From Mesorhizobium_B sp035998495 (GTDB lineage Bacteria; Pseudomonadota; Alphaproteobacteria; Rhizobiales; Rhizobiaceae), in the NCBI GenBank assembly GCA_035998495.1, contig DASYHP010000098.1, positions 1 to 64,000 on the forward strand: a DNA stretch of 64,000 nt, given 5' to 3'. Made by a program: the position numbers and the translations under genes. The notes below the pieces were generated by a model. The model had not been told where the DNA came from and ran no database searches. It worked only from the letters and a program-made list of their open reading frames with translations. Positions 1-8,054 of this stretch are shown in pieces; positions within the stretch are counted from its first letter, which is position 1; each line of letters begins with the position of its first letter.

Positions 1-399
1 ACGAAGCTGCGCGCGGCTATGCCGCCGACGGGTGGCCGGGGTCCACATGAGGCTGTCCAGACTGGCTTCGACAACCGTCCGGAACCATACCTCGCCCCGG
101 CCATCCACCCCCGCCACCGAGTTTCAAGACAGCCTCTAAGTTGGCGCGGCATAGAGTATTCTCTCAAAGTAGTCTATGCAAAACCTGGACAAAAGTTGGC
201 GATGTGTAGGAGATGGATCGACCTTATGCTGTTTACGAACGCTGTCTGTGAAGTAAAACAGATGCTATTGTAGATGCGGACACATAGATAGAGTTCGCAT
301 ACTGTTACCGAACCAGGCTAAGAGTGCCACGCTTGTCGGAGCGGGAGGCCCTTGTCGCGCGAGCCTAGCCTCCGCCCCACGACGATGCAAATTGCGCTT
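1..399. other. Gene-free, AT-richer left edge
   Basis: I see no convincing gene here. A frame ending in TGA at 48-50 could be the last 15 codons of a gene that lies mostly outside the window, but it is too short to identify. Roughly 130-330 is clearly richer in A+T than the rest of the window, and no open frame in it has recognisable protein features. The stretch directly follows the broken VapC remnant, so it may be residue of a past insertion or deletion. That origin is inference. Confidence 0.5.
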
Positions 400-534
400 T
401 TATAGGCACACCCTCACCCACCCGCCCCCGCGGCAAATGCCGCTATGGCCGCCGTGTTGGGCCCTCGGCGGGAGCTTGGGGCTGCTTGTGAGGACCCAGG
501 CCCAGACATGGGGGTCGAGAAGCACGTCTGGCAC
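400..534 (-). pseudogene. Truncated PIN-domain toxin (VapC-like) remnant
   Basis: The frame begins with GTG ten bases after the stop of the Phd-type antitoxin gene, where a VapC partner is expected. Its first ~25 residues read like the start of a PIN nuclease: a hydrophobic strand with LLDPHVWAWVL, then SPKLPPRA, compared with the family pattern LLLDTHxxLWxL followed by DPRLS. The usual T of the DTH motif is P here. Beyond about position 460 the PIN similarity stops. The frame then runs out of register through a sequence matching the maeB 3' end and terminates after 44 codons, against about 130 in intact VapC. Only the first acidic residue of the active site remains, so it cannot be an active nuclease. 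Confidence 0.6.
414..458 (-). pseudogene. Diverged second copy of the maeB 3' end
   Basis: Read on the minus strand this segment encodes NTAAIAAFAAGAGG followed by TGA. The last 14 residues of the intact maeB product (ending at 912) are NMAAIAAFAAGAGG. Thirteen of 14 residues agree, yet nine codons differ only at the third position. Such synonymous drift suggests descent from a second, once-selected malic enzyme gene or from a recombined homologous allele, not a recent duplication. No other part of that gene is visible; the VapC-like fragment abuts it. Confidence 0.55.
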
Positions 535-544
535 GGATCGCAGC

Positions 545-787
545 TCAGCGATTGCACTCGTCGCCGCCTTCCCAGAGATGCAGGTCTTCCTCGCTCATCG
601 GCTCCAAGAAGTCTGGCGCAGTGCCGGCGAGGTGTTCGAGGCCGCCGAAGCGGAACCCCGACCGCGTCACCGGCACGAGCTTGACCGCGGGGCGGTCGGC
701 GTCGGCGATGATGACTTCCTCGCCCGCGCGGGCGGCGTCGAGCAGTTCGGGCAGGCGGGTTTGGGCGGCGTGGACGGAAACGCGCAT
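545..787 (-). CDS. Phd/YefM-family antitoxin
   Basis: This 80-residue protein has the plan of a type II antitoxin of the Phd/YefM (prevent-host-death) family. The N-terminal DNA-binding part carries HAAQTRLPELLDAARAGEEVIIA, followed by the typical P-A-V-K-L-V-P strand. The acidic, aromatic C-terminal tail (PMSEEDLHLWEG) is the part that normally wraps the toxin. ATG at 787 is preferred because the family homology starts there; the upstream in-frame extension is only repeat sequence. The partner toxin immediately downstream is truncated, so this is probably an orphaned antitoxin that may still bind its own promoter or neutralise related VapC toxins elsewhere. The function is inferred from family resemblance. 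Confidence 0.8.
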   Translation of the reverse strand: MRVSVHAAQTRLPELLDAARAGEEVIIADADRPAVKLVPVTRSGFRFGGLEHLAGTAPDFLEPMSEEDLHLWEGGDECNR

Positions 788-860
788 GGGAGAGGCTCGG
801 AGGGGCCGACCGAGCCAAGCTAGTTTAACGGGGCTGCAGCCGCAAGGCGGCGTCGAGCGG

Positions 861-912
861 CCCCCTCCACCATGCTTCGCATGGTCCCCCTCCCCCATGA
901 ATGGGGGAGGAT
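861..912 (+). repeat. Intergenic hairpin repeat, family A (copy 1)
   Basis: Two adjacent perfect stems are visible: ACCATGC/GCATGGT with a TTC loop (870-886) and CCTCCCCCAT/ATGGGGGAGG with a two-base loop (889-910). The element ends at the maeB stop codon, so it may double as a 3' end structure for that gene. Its reverse complement matches 60887-60937 almost base for base, showing a dispersed repeat family. A paired T-to-C and A-to-G change keeps the first stem intact in the other copy. Confidence 0.85.
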
Positions 913-3212
913 CAACCCCCCGCCCCCGCCGCGAAGGCGGCAATCGCGGCCATGTTAACGATGTCGGCGTCGCGGGCGTTGAGGCCGACGATCTGGACGG
1001 GCTTGTTCAAGCCCACGAGCAGCGGGCCGATCACGGTGGAGCCGCCGAGCTCCTGGAGCATTTTGGTGGAGATGCTCGCAGAGTGGAAGGCGGGCATCAC
1101 GAGCACATTGGCGGGGCCGGACAGGCGGCAGAAGGGGTATTGGCGCTGCATGAGGGGGAAGTTCAGCGCCACGTCGGCGGCCATCTCGCCGTCATACTCG
1201 AAGTCGACGCGGCGGCGGTCGAGGATTTTCACCGCCTCCTGCACGCGCTCGGCGCGCTCGCCGGGGGGGTGGCCGAAGGTGGAGTAGGCCAGCATGGCGA
1301 CGCGGGGCTCATAGCCCATGCGGCGGGCGAACATGGCCGATTCCTCGGCGATGTCGGCGAGCTGCTCGGCGTTGGGCATGTCGTGGACGGCGGTGTCGGC
1401 CACGATCACGGTGCGGCCGCGGGACAGAACGATCGAGGCGCCGATCACCGCATGGCCGGGGCGGGCGTCGATCACGCGAAAAATGTCGTCGAGCACGGTG
1501 GAATAGTTGCGGGTGACGCCGGTGACCAGCGCGTCGGCGTCGCCCAGCGCCAGCATGGCGGCGGCGAAATGGTTGCGGTCGGTGTTGATGAGGCGCTGGC
1601 AGTCGCGGAACAGGAAGCCTTTGCGCTGCAGGCGCTCGTAGAGGAAGTCGGCGTAGAACGCGTTGCGGCGCGACAGCCGCGCGTTGATGATCGTGACGCC
1701 GGGGTGGTTGAGGTCGATGCCGGCCTGCGAAGCGGTCTCGCGGACCCGCTCCTCGCGGCCGACCAGGATCGCCGTGCCGAGCCGCTGGTTGGCGTAGGAG
1801 AGGGCCGCGCGCATGACCTGCTCCTCCTCGCCCTCGGCGAAGACCACGCGCATGGGCGCTTTTCGCACGCGATCGTGGATGCGCTGGAGCGTGGAGGCGA
1901 TGGGGTCGCGCCGGGCGGACAGCTCGCGGGCGTAGGAATCGAGGTTGGGGATGGGGCGGCGGGCGACGCCCGAGTCCATGGCGGCTTTCGCGACGGCGCT
2001 GGGAATCGCGGAGATGAGGCGCGGGTCGAAGGGCACGGGGATGATGTAGTTCGGCCCGAATTTGGGCCGCACGCCGCCATAGGCCGCGGCCACGTCGTCG
2101 GGCACGTCCTGGCGGGCCAGCGCGGCGAGCGCTTCGGCGGCGGCCACCTTCATGGCGTCGTTGATGGTGGTGGCGCGGACGTCGAGCGCCCCGCGAAAAA
2201 TGTAGGGGAAGCCAAGGACGTTGTTGACCTGGTTGGGATAGTCGGAGCGGCCCGTCGCCATGATGGCGTCGGTGCGGATGGCGGCCACCTCCTCCGGCGT
2301 GATCTCGGGATCGGGGTTGGCCATGGCGAAGATGATGGGGTTCTTGGCCATGGACTGCACCATGGACGGCGTGAGCGCGCCTTTTGCCGAGAGGCCGAAG
2401 AAGACGTCGGCGCCGTCGAGCGCTTCTTCGAGGGTGCGGGCGTCGGTCTTGGCGGCGTGGGCCGACTTCCACTGGTTCATGCCTTCCTCGCGGCCCTGAT
2501 AGACCACGCCCTTGGTGTCGCAGAGGATGACGTGGTCGGGGGGGAAGCCGAGCGATTTCACAAGCTCGATGCAGGCGATGCCAGCCGCGCCCGCGCCGTT
2601 GCAAACGAGGCGCGCGCTTTTCATGTCGCGGCCCGTGAGGTGCAGCGCGTTGATCAAGCCGGCGGTGGCAATGATGGCCGTGCCGTGCTGGTCGTCGTGG
2701 AAGACGGGGATGTCCATCAGCTCGCGCAGGCGAGACTCGATGATGAAGCAGTCCGGGGCCTTGATGTCCTCCAAGTTGACGCCGCCGAAGGAGGGGGCGA
2801 GATAGCGCACGCAAGCGACGAAGGCGTCGATGTCGGCGGTGTCCACTTCGAGGTCGATGCTATCGACATCGGCGAAGCGCTTGAAGAGCACGGCCTTGCC
2901 CTCCATCACGGGTTTGGAGGCCAGCGCGCCCAGGTTGCCGAGGCCGAGGATCGCGGTGCCGTTGGAGATGACGGCGACCAGATTGCCGCGCGTGGTGTAG
3001 TCGAAGGCTTTTGACGGGTCTTCGGCGATGGCTTTGACGGGCACGGCGACGCCCGGCGAATAGGCCAGCGAAAGATCGCGCTGGGTGGCCATGGGCTTGG
3101 TGGGCGTGATCTCGAGCTTGCCGGGGCGCCCTTGGGCGTGGAAGTCGAGCGCCTCCTGCGGGCTCACTTGTGGGCCGGGTTCGCGCTTGGTTTTCCGGTC
3201 GAGCATGAACAA
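912..3212 (-). CDS. maeB: NADP-dependent malic enzyme with phosphotransacetylase-like tail
   Basis: This 766-residue protein is a MaeB-type malic enzyme, oxidatively decarboxylating malate to pyruvate with NADP+ and supplying NADPH and pyruvate from the TCA cycle. The N-terminal ~430 residues hold the malic domain (YSPGVAVPV, FNDDQ-like FHDDQHGTA) and the NADP-binding fold (NGAGAAG). The C-terminal ~320 residues resemble phosphate acetyltransferase (VVFAEGEEE, ALVTGVTRNY), as in the long bacterial forms. In rhizobial MaeB/Tme proteins this tail has no transacetylase activity but affects oligomerisation and acetyl-CoA regulation. Length is normal for the family. It is divergent from mutS, sharing the 112-bp gap. 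ATG at 3206 is an equally good start. Confidence 0.96.
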   Translation of the reverse strand: MFMLDRKTKREPGPQVSPQEALDFHAQGRPGKLEITPTKPMATQRDLSLAYSPGVAVPVKAIAEDPSKAFDYTTRGNLVAVISNGTAILGLGNLGALASKPVMEGKAVLFKRFADVDSIDLEVDTADIDAFVACVRYLAPSFGGVNLEDIKAPDCFIIESRLRELMDIPVFHDDQHGTAIIATAGLINALHLTGRDMKSARLVCNGAGAAGIACIELVKSLGFPPDHVILCDTKGVVYQGREEGMNQWKSAHAAKTDARTLEEALDGADVFFGLSAKGALTPSMVQSMAKNPIIFAMANPDPEITPEEVAAIRTDAIMATGRSDYPNQVNNVLGFPYIFRGALDVRATTINDAMKVAAAEALAALARQDVPDDVAAAYGGVRPKFGPNYIIPVPFDPRLISAIPSAVAKAAMDSGVARRPIPNLDSYARELSARRDPIASTLQRIHDRVRKAPMRVVFAEGEEEQVMRAALSYANQRLGTAILVGREERVRETASQAGIDLNHPGVTIINARLSRRNAFYADFLYERLQRKGFLFRDCQRLINTDRNHFAAAMLALGDADALVTGVTRNYSTVLDDIFRVIDARPGHAVIGASIVLSRGRTVIVADTAVHDMPNAEQLADIAEESAMFARRMGYEPRVAMLAYSTFGHPPGERAERVQEAVKILDRRRVDFEYDGEMAADVALNFPLMQRQYPFCRLSGPANVLVMPAFHSASISTKMLQELGGSTVIGPLLVGLNKPVQIVGLNARDADIVNMAAIAAFAAGAGG

Positions 3213-3324
3213 TCCACCCTTTTGTCGCGCCGCTTCTTTGCGAAGCGTTGAGGGTTCACGCTACACTTGGGGCCAGCGGCCTGCCAATGCCGGGTTTGGA
3301 GCGCGGAGTTTCTCGGGCGTGAAC

Positions 3325-6093
3325 ATGCGGGCCATGCCGCCAGTCGGGGAGAGCGAGCCTGCGCCGCCGAGCGCGGCCAACACGACGCCGATGCCGCATG
3401 GCGCGTCAGCGCCTGCAACACCGATGATCGAGCAGTATCTCTCGATCAAGGCCGGCCACGCGGACGCGCTGCTGTTCTACCGCATGGGCGATTTCTACGA
3501 GCTGTTCTTCGGCGATGCGGAGATCGCGGCCGGTGCGCTGAACATCGCCTTGACCAAGCGCGGCAAGCATGGGGGCGAGGACATCCCGATGTGCGGGGTG
3601 CCCGTGCACGCGGCCGACGACTACCTCGCCAAGCTGATCGCGGCGGGCCATCGGGTCGCGGTCTGCGAGCAGACGGAAGATCCGGCGGAGGCCAAGAAGC
3701 GCGGCTCCAAATCCGTGGTCAAGCGCGAGGTGGTGCGGCTGGTGACGGCCGGCACCATCACCGAGGACAAGCTGCTGGAGCCGGGCGAGGCGAATTTCTT
3801 GCTCGCGGTGGGCCGGGCCAAAGGCGCGAAGGACGGCGGGCTCGCGCTGGCCTGGGCGGACATCTCGACCGGCGCCTTCCGGGTGGCGGCGACGGAGGCC
3901 GGGCGGCTGTTGTCCGACATCTTTCGCGTGTCCCCGCGCGAGGTGATCGTGTCGGACGCAGCCTTCGCGGATCCCGAGCTGAGGCCGGTCTGGGACGTTC
4001 TGGGGCGGATTGTGCGCGCGGAAGCCTCAAGCCTGTTCGACGGGGCGACCGCGCCCGAGCGGGTGGCCCGGTTCTTCGGCGTCGGCACGCTAGATGGGTT
4101 CGGGTCGTGGAGCCGGCCGGAGCTTTCGGCCATCGCCGCCGTGATCGCCTATGCCGAGAAGACGCAAGGGGCGCAAAAGCCGCACCTTTCCGTGCCCAAG
4201 CGGGAAGAGGAGGGCGCGACGCTCTTCATCGACGCGGCGACGCGCTCAAGCCTAGAGCTTACCCGCGCGAGCGGCGGCGGACGGACCGGCTCGCTGGTTC
4301 ACGCCATGGACCTTTGCGTGACCGGCGCGGGCTCGCGCCTGCTTTCCGAGCGGGTCTGCGCGCCGCTGGCGGAGCCGGAGGCGATCAACGCGCGGCTCGA
4401 TGCTGTCGGCTTCTTCGTGGGAGAGCCCGTGCTGGGTGAAGCGTTGCGCGCGTCGCTCAAGGGCATGGCCGATATTTCCCGCGCCCTGTCTCGGCTCTCG
4501 CTGGACCGCGGTTCTCCACGCGACCTCGGATCATTGCGGGCGGGTTTCGCCGCAGCCAACGAGATCGGCCAGCTTCTGGCCGGGCGCGAATTGCCCGAAG
4601 AGCTCGCCCAGGCGCGGGAAACGCTGGACGCGCTGCCCAAAACGTTCCGGGAAACGCTGGAGCGGGCGCTCGCCGACGAGTTGCCGGCCCAAAAACGCGA
4701 CGGCGGTATTCTGCGCGCAGGTTTTTTGGCCGCGCTCGACGAAGCACGCGCGCTTCGCGACCAGAGCCGCCGCGTGATCGCCGAGATGGAACGCGCCTAT
4801 GCCGAGGAAACCGGCGTGCGCTCGCTCAAAATCCGGCACAACAACGTGCTGGGCACCTTCATCGAGGTGACGGCGAACAACAAGGATGCGCTGACCGGCA
4901 CGGAGGAGGCGCGCCGAAAGTTCATCCACCGCCAGACCATGGCGTCGGCCATGCGCTTCACCACGACGGAGCTGTCGGCGCTGGAGGTGCGGATTGCCGA
5001 GGCGGCCGACGAGGCGCTGCGGCTTGAGCTCGGCGTGTTCGAAGAATTGCGGGCGGAGGCCGTGGGCCATGCCGCCGCGATCTGCGCGGCGGCGGAAGGC
5101 TTGGCGGTGCTGGACGTGTCGGCGGCGCTGGCGCTTGCCGCGCGAAAAGAGAACTGGAGCCGCCCGAAGGTGGATGGCAGCCTCGCCTTCCGCGTCGAGG
5201 GCGGGCGGCACCCGGTGGTGGAGGCGGCGCTCCGGCAGGCGGGCGGCGAGGCGTTCGTCGCCAACGACTGCGACCTGTCCCCGCCCGACGGCGCGGCGGC
5301 CGAAGGGCGGGAGGGCGGCGCGATCTGGCTGGTGACAGGCCCGAACATGGGCGGAAAATCCACCTTTCTGCGCCAGAACGCGTTGATCGCCGTGATGGCG
5401 CAGGCCGGTTCGTTCGTGCCCGCGCGGCACGCGCATATCGGCGCGGTGGACCGGCTGTTTTCCCGCGTGGGCGCGGCCGACGACCTGGCGCGGGGGCGCT
5501 CCACCTTCATGGTGGAGATGGTGGAGACGGCCGCCATCCTCAACCAGGCCGGCCCGCGCGCGCTGGTGATCCTGGATGAGATCGGCCGCGGCACCGCCAC
5601 CTTCGACGGGCTCGCGATCGCGTGGGGCTCGGTGGAGCATCTGCACGAAAAGAACCGTTCCCGCGCGCTGTTCGCGACCCATTTCCACGAGCTGACGGCG
5701 CTCGAAACCCGGCTCGCGCGGCTCGCCAACGTCACCATGCGGGTCAAGGAATGGGAGGGCGAGGCGATCTTCCTCCACGAGGTGGGACGCGGCGCGGCCG
5801 ACCGCTCCTACGGCATCGCGGTGGCGCGGCTGGCCGGATTGCCCGGCAGCGTGGTGGCGCGGGCCAAGCAAGTTCTGGCGCGGCTGGAAGCGGGCGAGGG
5901 GGCCGGCGCGAAGGCCGGGCTGCTCGACGACCTGCCGCTGTTCCGCGCCGCCCGACCCGCGTCTGCGCCGCCCGCCCCGGCGAATGCGCCCGACCCCTTG
6001 CGCGAGGCCCTGAAGGCGATCGACTGCGACGAGCTTTCGCCGCGCGAGGCGCTGGAGGCGCTGTATCGACTGAAGGGGATGATGGGGGACTAG
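3325..6093 (+). CDS. mutS: DNA mismatch repair protein MutS
   Basis: MutS recognises base mismatches and small loops and, with MutL, starts mismatch repair. The mismatch-reading motif FYRMGDFYELF lies near residue 50. The ATPase has Walker A GPNMGGKST near residue 672 and Walker B LVILDEIGRGTATFDG near 747, followed by the ATHFHEL motif. The C-terminal tail ends in a short helical segment (DELSPREALEALYRLK) typical of the MutS tetramer region. I chose ATG 3325 (922 residues) because the open frame upstream overlaps the divergent maeB start; ATG 3334 and ATG 3424 are alternatives. It appears monocistronic, and a palindrome follows about 70 bp after the stop. Confidence 0.96.
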   Translation: MRAMPPVGESEPAPPSAANTTPMPHGASAPATPMIEQYLSIKAGHADALLFYRMGDFYELFFGDAEIAAGALNIALTKRGKHGGEDIPMCGVPVHAADDYLAKLIAAGHRVAVCEQTEDPAEAKKRGSKSVVKREVVRLVTAGTITEDKLLEPGEANFLLAVGRAKGAKDGGLALAWADISTGAFRVAATEAGRLLSDIFRVSPREVIVSDAAFADPELRPVWDVLGRIVRAEASSLFDGATAPERVARFFGVGTLDGFGSWSRPELSAIAAVIAYAEKTQGAQKPHLSVPKREEEGATLFIDAATRSSLELTRASGGGRTGSLVHAMDLCVTGAGSRLLSERVCAPLAEPEAINARLDAVGFFVGEPVLGEALRASLKGMADISRALSRLSLDRGSPRDLGSLRAGFAAANEIGQLLAGRELPEELAQARETLDALPKTFRETLERALADELPAQKRDGGILRAGFLAALDEARALRDQSRRVIAEMERAYAEETGVRSLKIRHNNVLGTFIEVTANNKDALTGTEEARRKFIHRQTMASAMRFTTTELSALEVRIAEAADEALRLELGVFEELRAEAVGHAAAICAAAEGLAVLDVSAALALAARKENWSRPKVDGSLAFRVEGGRHPVVEAALRQAGGEAFVANDCDLSPPDGAAAEGREGGAIWLVTGPNMGGKSTFLRQNALIAVMAQAGSFVPARHAHIGAVDRLFSRVGAADDLARGRSTFMVEMVETAAILNQAGPRALVILDEIGRGTATFDGLAIAWGSVEHLHEKNRSRALFATHFHELTALETRLARLANVTMRVKEWEGEAIFLHEVGRGAADRSYGIAVARLAGLPGSVVARAKQVLARLEAGEGAGAKAGLLDDLPLFRAARPASAPPAPANAPDPLREALKAIDCDELSPREALEALYRLKGMMGD

Positions 6094-6165
6094 GGCGAGC
6101 GGCTGGCGATGAGCGTCGGGGAACAGCGGAGGAATGTTCTGGACCGCTGGCCCGATTTCAAGCTT

Positions 6166-6298
6166 ACGGAATGGATCCTCGGGTCAAGCCCGAGGATGAC
6201 GAAGCCATAGAGGTTTATGGCAATCGTCAACGCTGGCGGTTGGCGTGACCGCTCCATCCCATCGTCATCCTCGGGCTTGACCCGAGGATCCATTCCGT
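6166..6298. repeat. Perfect 37-bp inverted repeat
   Basis: The arms 6166-6202 and 6262-6298 are perfect reverse complements over 37 bp, with a 59-bp spacer. Each arm also contains an internal dyad, CCTCGGG-tcaag-CCCGAGG, so it can form a small hairpin as well as pair with the other arm. The core with CGAGGATGACG is reminiscent of a repetitive sequence I have seen between genes of many alphaproteobacteria; that is recollection, not a search. It sits between the mutS stop and a broken GIY-YIG nuclease gene, 26 bp from the start of the latter. Confidence 0.92.
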
Positions 6299-6324
6299 GA
6301 CGTTGCCGAAGGGGTGGGGCGGTC

Positions 6325-6610
6325 GTGACCGGATTTGTCTCTATGACCGCCGGTCGAAAGCGCGGCACGATCTATATCGGCGTCACCAACAATATCGCGC
6401 CGAGTGCATGAGCACAGAAATGCTTCCAGCAAGACCTTTGCGGGCCGCTACGGCACCGTCCGGCTGGTCTGGTATGAGGAGCACTTCGATTTCCGAGACG
6501 CCATCCAACGGGAGAAATCGCTCAAGCGCTGGCCGCGCGCCTGGAAGATCGAACTGATCGAACAGACCAACCCCGAATGGAACGAGCTGCTGCGCGGCTG
6601 GGGCTGGTGA
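6325..6610 (+). pseudogene. GIY-YIG nuclease (YhbQ/UvrC-N type), frameshifted
   Basis: Two adjoining frames together spell one small GIY-YIG protein. Frame 1 from GTG 6325 gives GFVSMTAGRKRGTIYIGVTNNIA and then stops. The next frame continues with HEHRN, FAGRYGTVRLVWYEEH and AIQREKSLKRWPRAWKIELIE, ending in NPEWNELLRGWGW. These are the standard GIY motif, the catalytic Arg/Glu region and the C-terminal helix. The break lies near 6397-6402, where loss of two bases from a CGCGC run would explain the shift. Intact relatives are about 90-100 residues. Either the gene is dead or the assembly has an error. It lies beside a perfect inverted repeat. Confidence 0.8.
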
Positions 6611-6622
6611 CGGCCTGTCCAA

Positions 6623-7294
6623 TCAATCCCGATCGGGCGCGCCCAGCGGAAAGAACTGCCGATAGGGGCGGCCCTCGTCGATGGCGCGGGCGAAGGAGGG
6701 GTGGGCGTTGAGCCGGGCGCGGTAGGCGCGCAGGCGCGGCAAGTCCTCGGGGATCGGGTGCGCCCAGTCCGCGTAGAAGAGCGCCGGCGCGGCCGCGCAG
6801 TCGGCCAGGCTGAAACCCTCGCCGACCGCCCATTCGCGGCCCTCCAGCCGCCGGTCGGCCCAGGCATAGGCCGTGTCGAGCGTGGCGCGGGCCTCCGTCA
6901 CGCCCTTGGCGTCACGCTGTTCCGGCTGGCGGATGGCGTCGAACACGATCTTCTGGAGCGGCGTGTGGATGTAGTTGTCGAAGAAGCGGTCGAGCAAGCG
7001 CGCCTCCAGGGCCGGCTCCGGCCTGTCGGGGAGAAGCCGGACGGGGCCGGGGTGGTGGAGGCCAAGATATTCGATGATGATGGAGGACTCCACCACCGGC
7101 TGCCCGCCATCGAGCAGCAGAGGCATGCGCCTGAGCGGCCAGCGCGTCGAGAACTCGTCGAGCGTCGCCGGGTCGGAGCCATCGAAGTGGATGTGGCGGA
7201 ACGTGAACGGCGTGTCGTTCTCGTAAAGCGCCACCAGAACCTTCTGGCAGTAGGACGAGAAAGGATGACCGAAGAATTCGAGCGCCATGGGCAT
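6623..7294 (-). CDS. Glutathione S-transferase family protein
   Basis: This 223-residue cytosolic GST has an N-terminal thioredoxin-like domain (PFSSYCQKVLVALYEN, cis-proline region RRMPLLLDGG, then the glutathione-gripping VESSIIIEYL). An all-helical C-terminal domain includes the N-capping-box-like GEGFSLADCAAAPALFYADW. It probably conjugates or reduces small electrophiles with glutathione; the substrate cannot be told. It lies 20 bp downstream of the RibD-like reductase on the same strand and is likely cotranscribed, both opposite an HxlR regulator. That context suggests an inducible detoxification pair. Confidence 0.9.
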   Translation of the reverse strand: MPMALEFFGHPFSSYCQKVLVALYENDTPFTFRHIHFDGSDPATLDEFSTRWPLRRMPLLLDGGQPVVESSIIIEYLGLHHPGPVRLLPDRPEPALEARLLDRFFDNYIHTPLQKIVFDAIRQPEQRDAKGVTEARATLDTAYAWADRRLEGREWAVGEGFSLADCAAAPALFYADWAHPIPEDLPRLRAYRARLNAHPSFARAIDEGRPYRQFFPLGAPDRD

Positions 7295-7314
7295 TCCTTG
7301 TCGCGTGGTGAGAG

Positions 7315-7965
7315 TCAGGGTCGCTTGGCGAGCACAATGTGCAACGCCGTCGCGGACGCGGCGCGCTCGACCACTTCGAAGCCCCGCGCGCGCAAGTCGA
7401 TGCCGGCAAGAAGATGTTCGCCGCGCCCAAGCAGGACGGAGGCGAAGGCGAGATGCATCTCGTCCACCAGATCGGCCTCGAGATATTGACGCACCGTCGC
7501 GACGCCGCCGCCCACGCGTATGTCGCGGCCATCCGCGGCACGCCGCGCTTGCGCCAGCGCGGCCTCGATGCCTTCGGTGACGAAGTGAAAGACGGTGCCG
7601 CCCTCCATCTCAAGAGCCGGCCGAGGGTGATGGGTGAGCACGAACACGGGCACATGATAGGGCGGGTTGTCGCCCCACCATCCCTTCCACTCCTCATCCC
7701 GCCATGGCCCACGCAGGGGGCCGAACATGTTGCGGCCCATGATCCAGGCGCCGAGACCCGCCATGCCTTGGGCGGCGAAGTCGTCGTCCAGGCCCGTGGT
7801 TCCGCCCTCCTTGCCGAGAACAGATTGCTGGAAGGTGCGCGTGGGGTAAAGCCATTGGGCCAGCTCCATGCCGCCTTTGCCCAGCGGAGCGTCTGCGCTC
7901 TGCCCAGGCCCGGCGCCAAAGCCATCGACCGAGAGAGCGAAACAGTTCACGCGCAGCTTGGACAT
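7315..7965 (-). CDS. Dihydrofolate reductase-fold (RibD C-terminal type) protein
   Basis: This 216-residue protein belongs to the RibD-C/dihydrofolate-reductase-like family (YyaP/YwjB-type). It shows CFALSVDGF at the N-terminus, IMGRNMFGP, the glycine-rich RVGGGVATVRQYLEADLVDEMHLAFASVLLGRGEHLL and a C-terminal strand. These proteins bind NADPH, but their substrate is usually unknown; I would not call it a folate enzyme. ATG 7965 is chosen because the family homology starts at SKLRVNCFALS; an ATG at 7986 would add seven residues and run into the likely operator. It is divergent from the HxlR regulator at 8055 and probably its target. Confidence 0.85.
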   Translation of the reverse strand: MSKLRVNCFALSVDGFGAGPGQSADAPLGKGGMELAQWLYPTRTFQQSVLGKEGGTTGLDDDFAAQGMAGLGAWIMGRNMFGPLRGPWRDEEWKGWWGDNPPYHVPVFVLTHHPRPALEMEGGTVFHFVTEGIEAALAQARRAADGRDIRVGGGVATVRQYLEADLVDEMHLAFASVLLGRGEHLLAGIDLRARGFEVVERAASATALHIVLAKRP

Positions 7966-7987
7966 GGCCTTTAAATCCGATTGCATG

Positions 7988-8030
7988 TTGCAACCAGTTG
8001 GTCGATAGCCGAACCAATCCTATCTTGCAA
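7988..8030. promoter_or_regulatory. Candidate HxlR operator in divergent promoter region
   Basis: In the 89-bp gap between the RibD-like gene and the HxlR gene, an imperfect dyad GTTGGT-N10-ACCAAT lies at 7997-8018. It is bracketed by two copies of the palindrome TTGCAA (7988-7993 and 8025-8030). HxlR-family repressors bind inverted repeats in the promoter shared with the gene they control, so this is the natural candidate. The exact bases contacted cannot be read from sequence. Confidence 0.45.
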
Positions 8031-8054
8031 GCAGAATAGACGGGAAAGCGGATC

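Noticed and set aside
19..273. 84-residue frame at the left edge
   Set aside because: It crosses from GC-rich into AT-rich sequence without any motif, plausible ribosome site or coding-type third-position bias.
552..3014. 820-residue open frame on the plus strand opposite maeB
   Set aside because: It mirrors the codon pattern of maeB, has low-complexity His/Gly/Val-rich composition and no domain; such antisense frames are normal in high-GC genomes.
7315..7965. Trimethoprim-resistance dihydrofolate reductase
   Set aside because: The sequence fits the RibD-C/YyaP-like group and lacks the substrate-site pattern of folate reductases.
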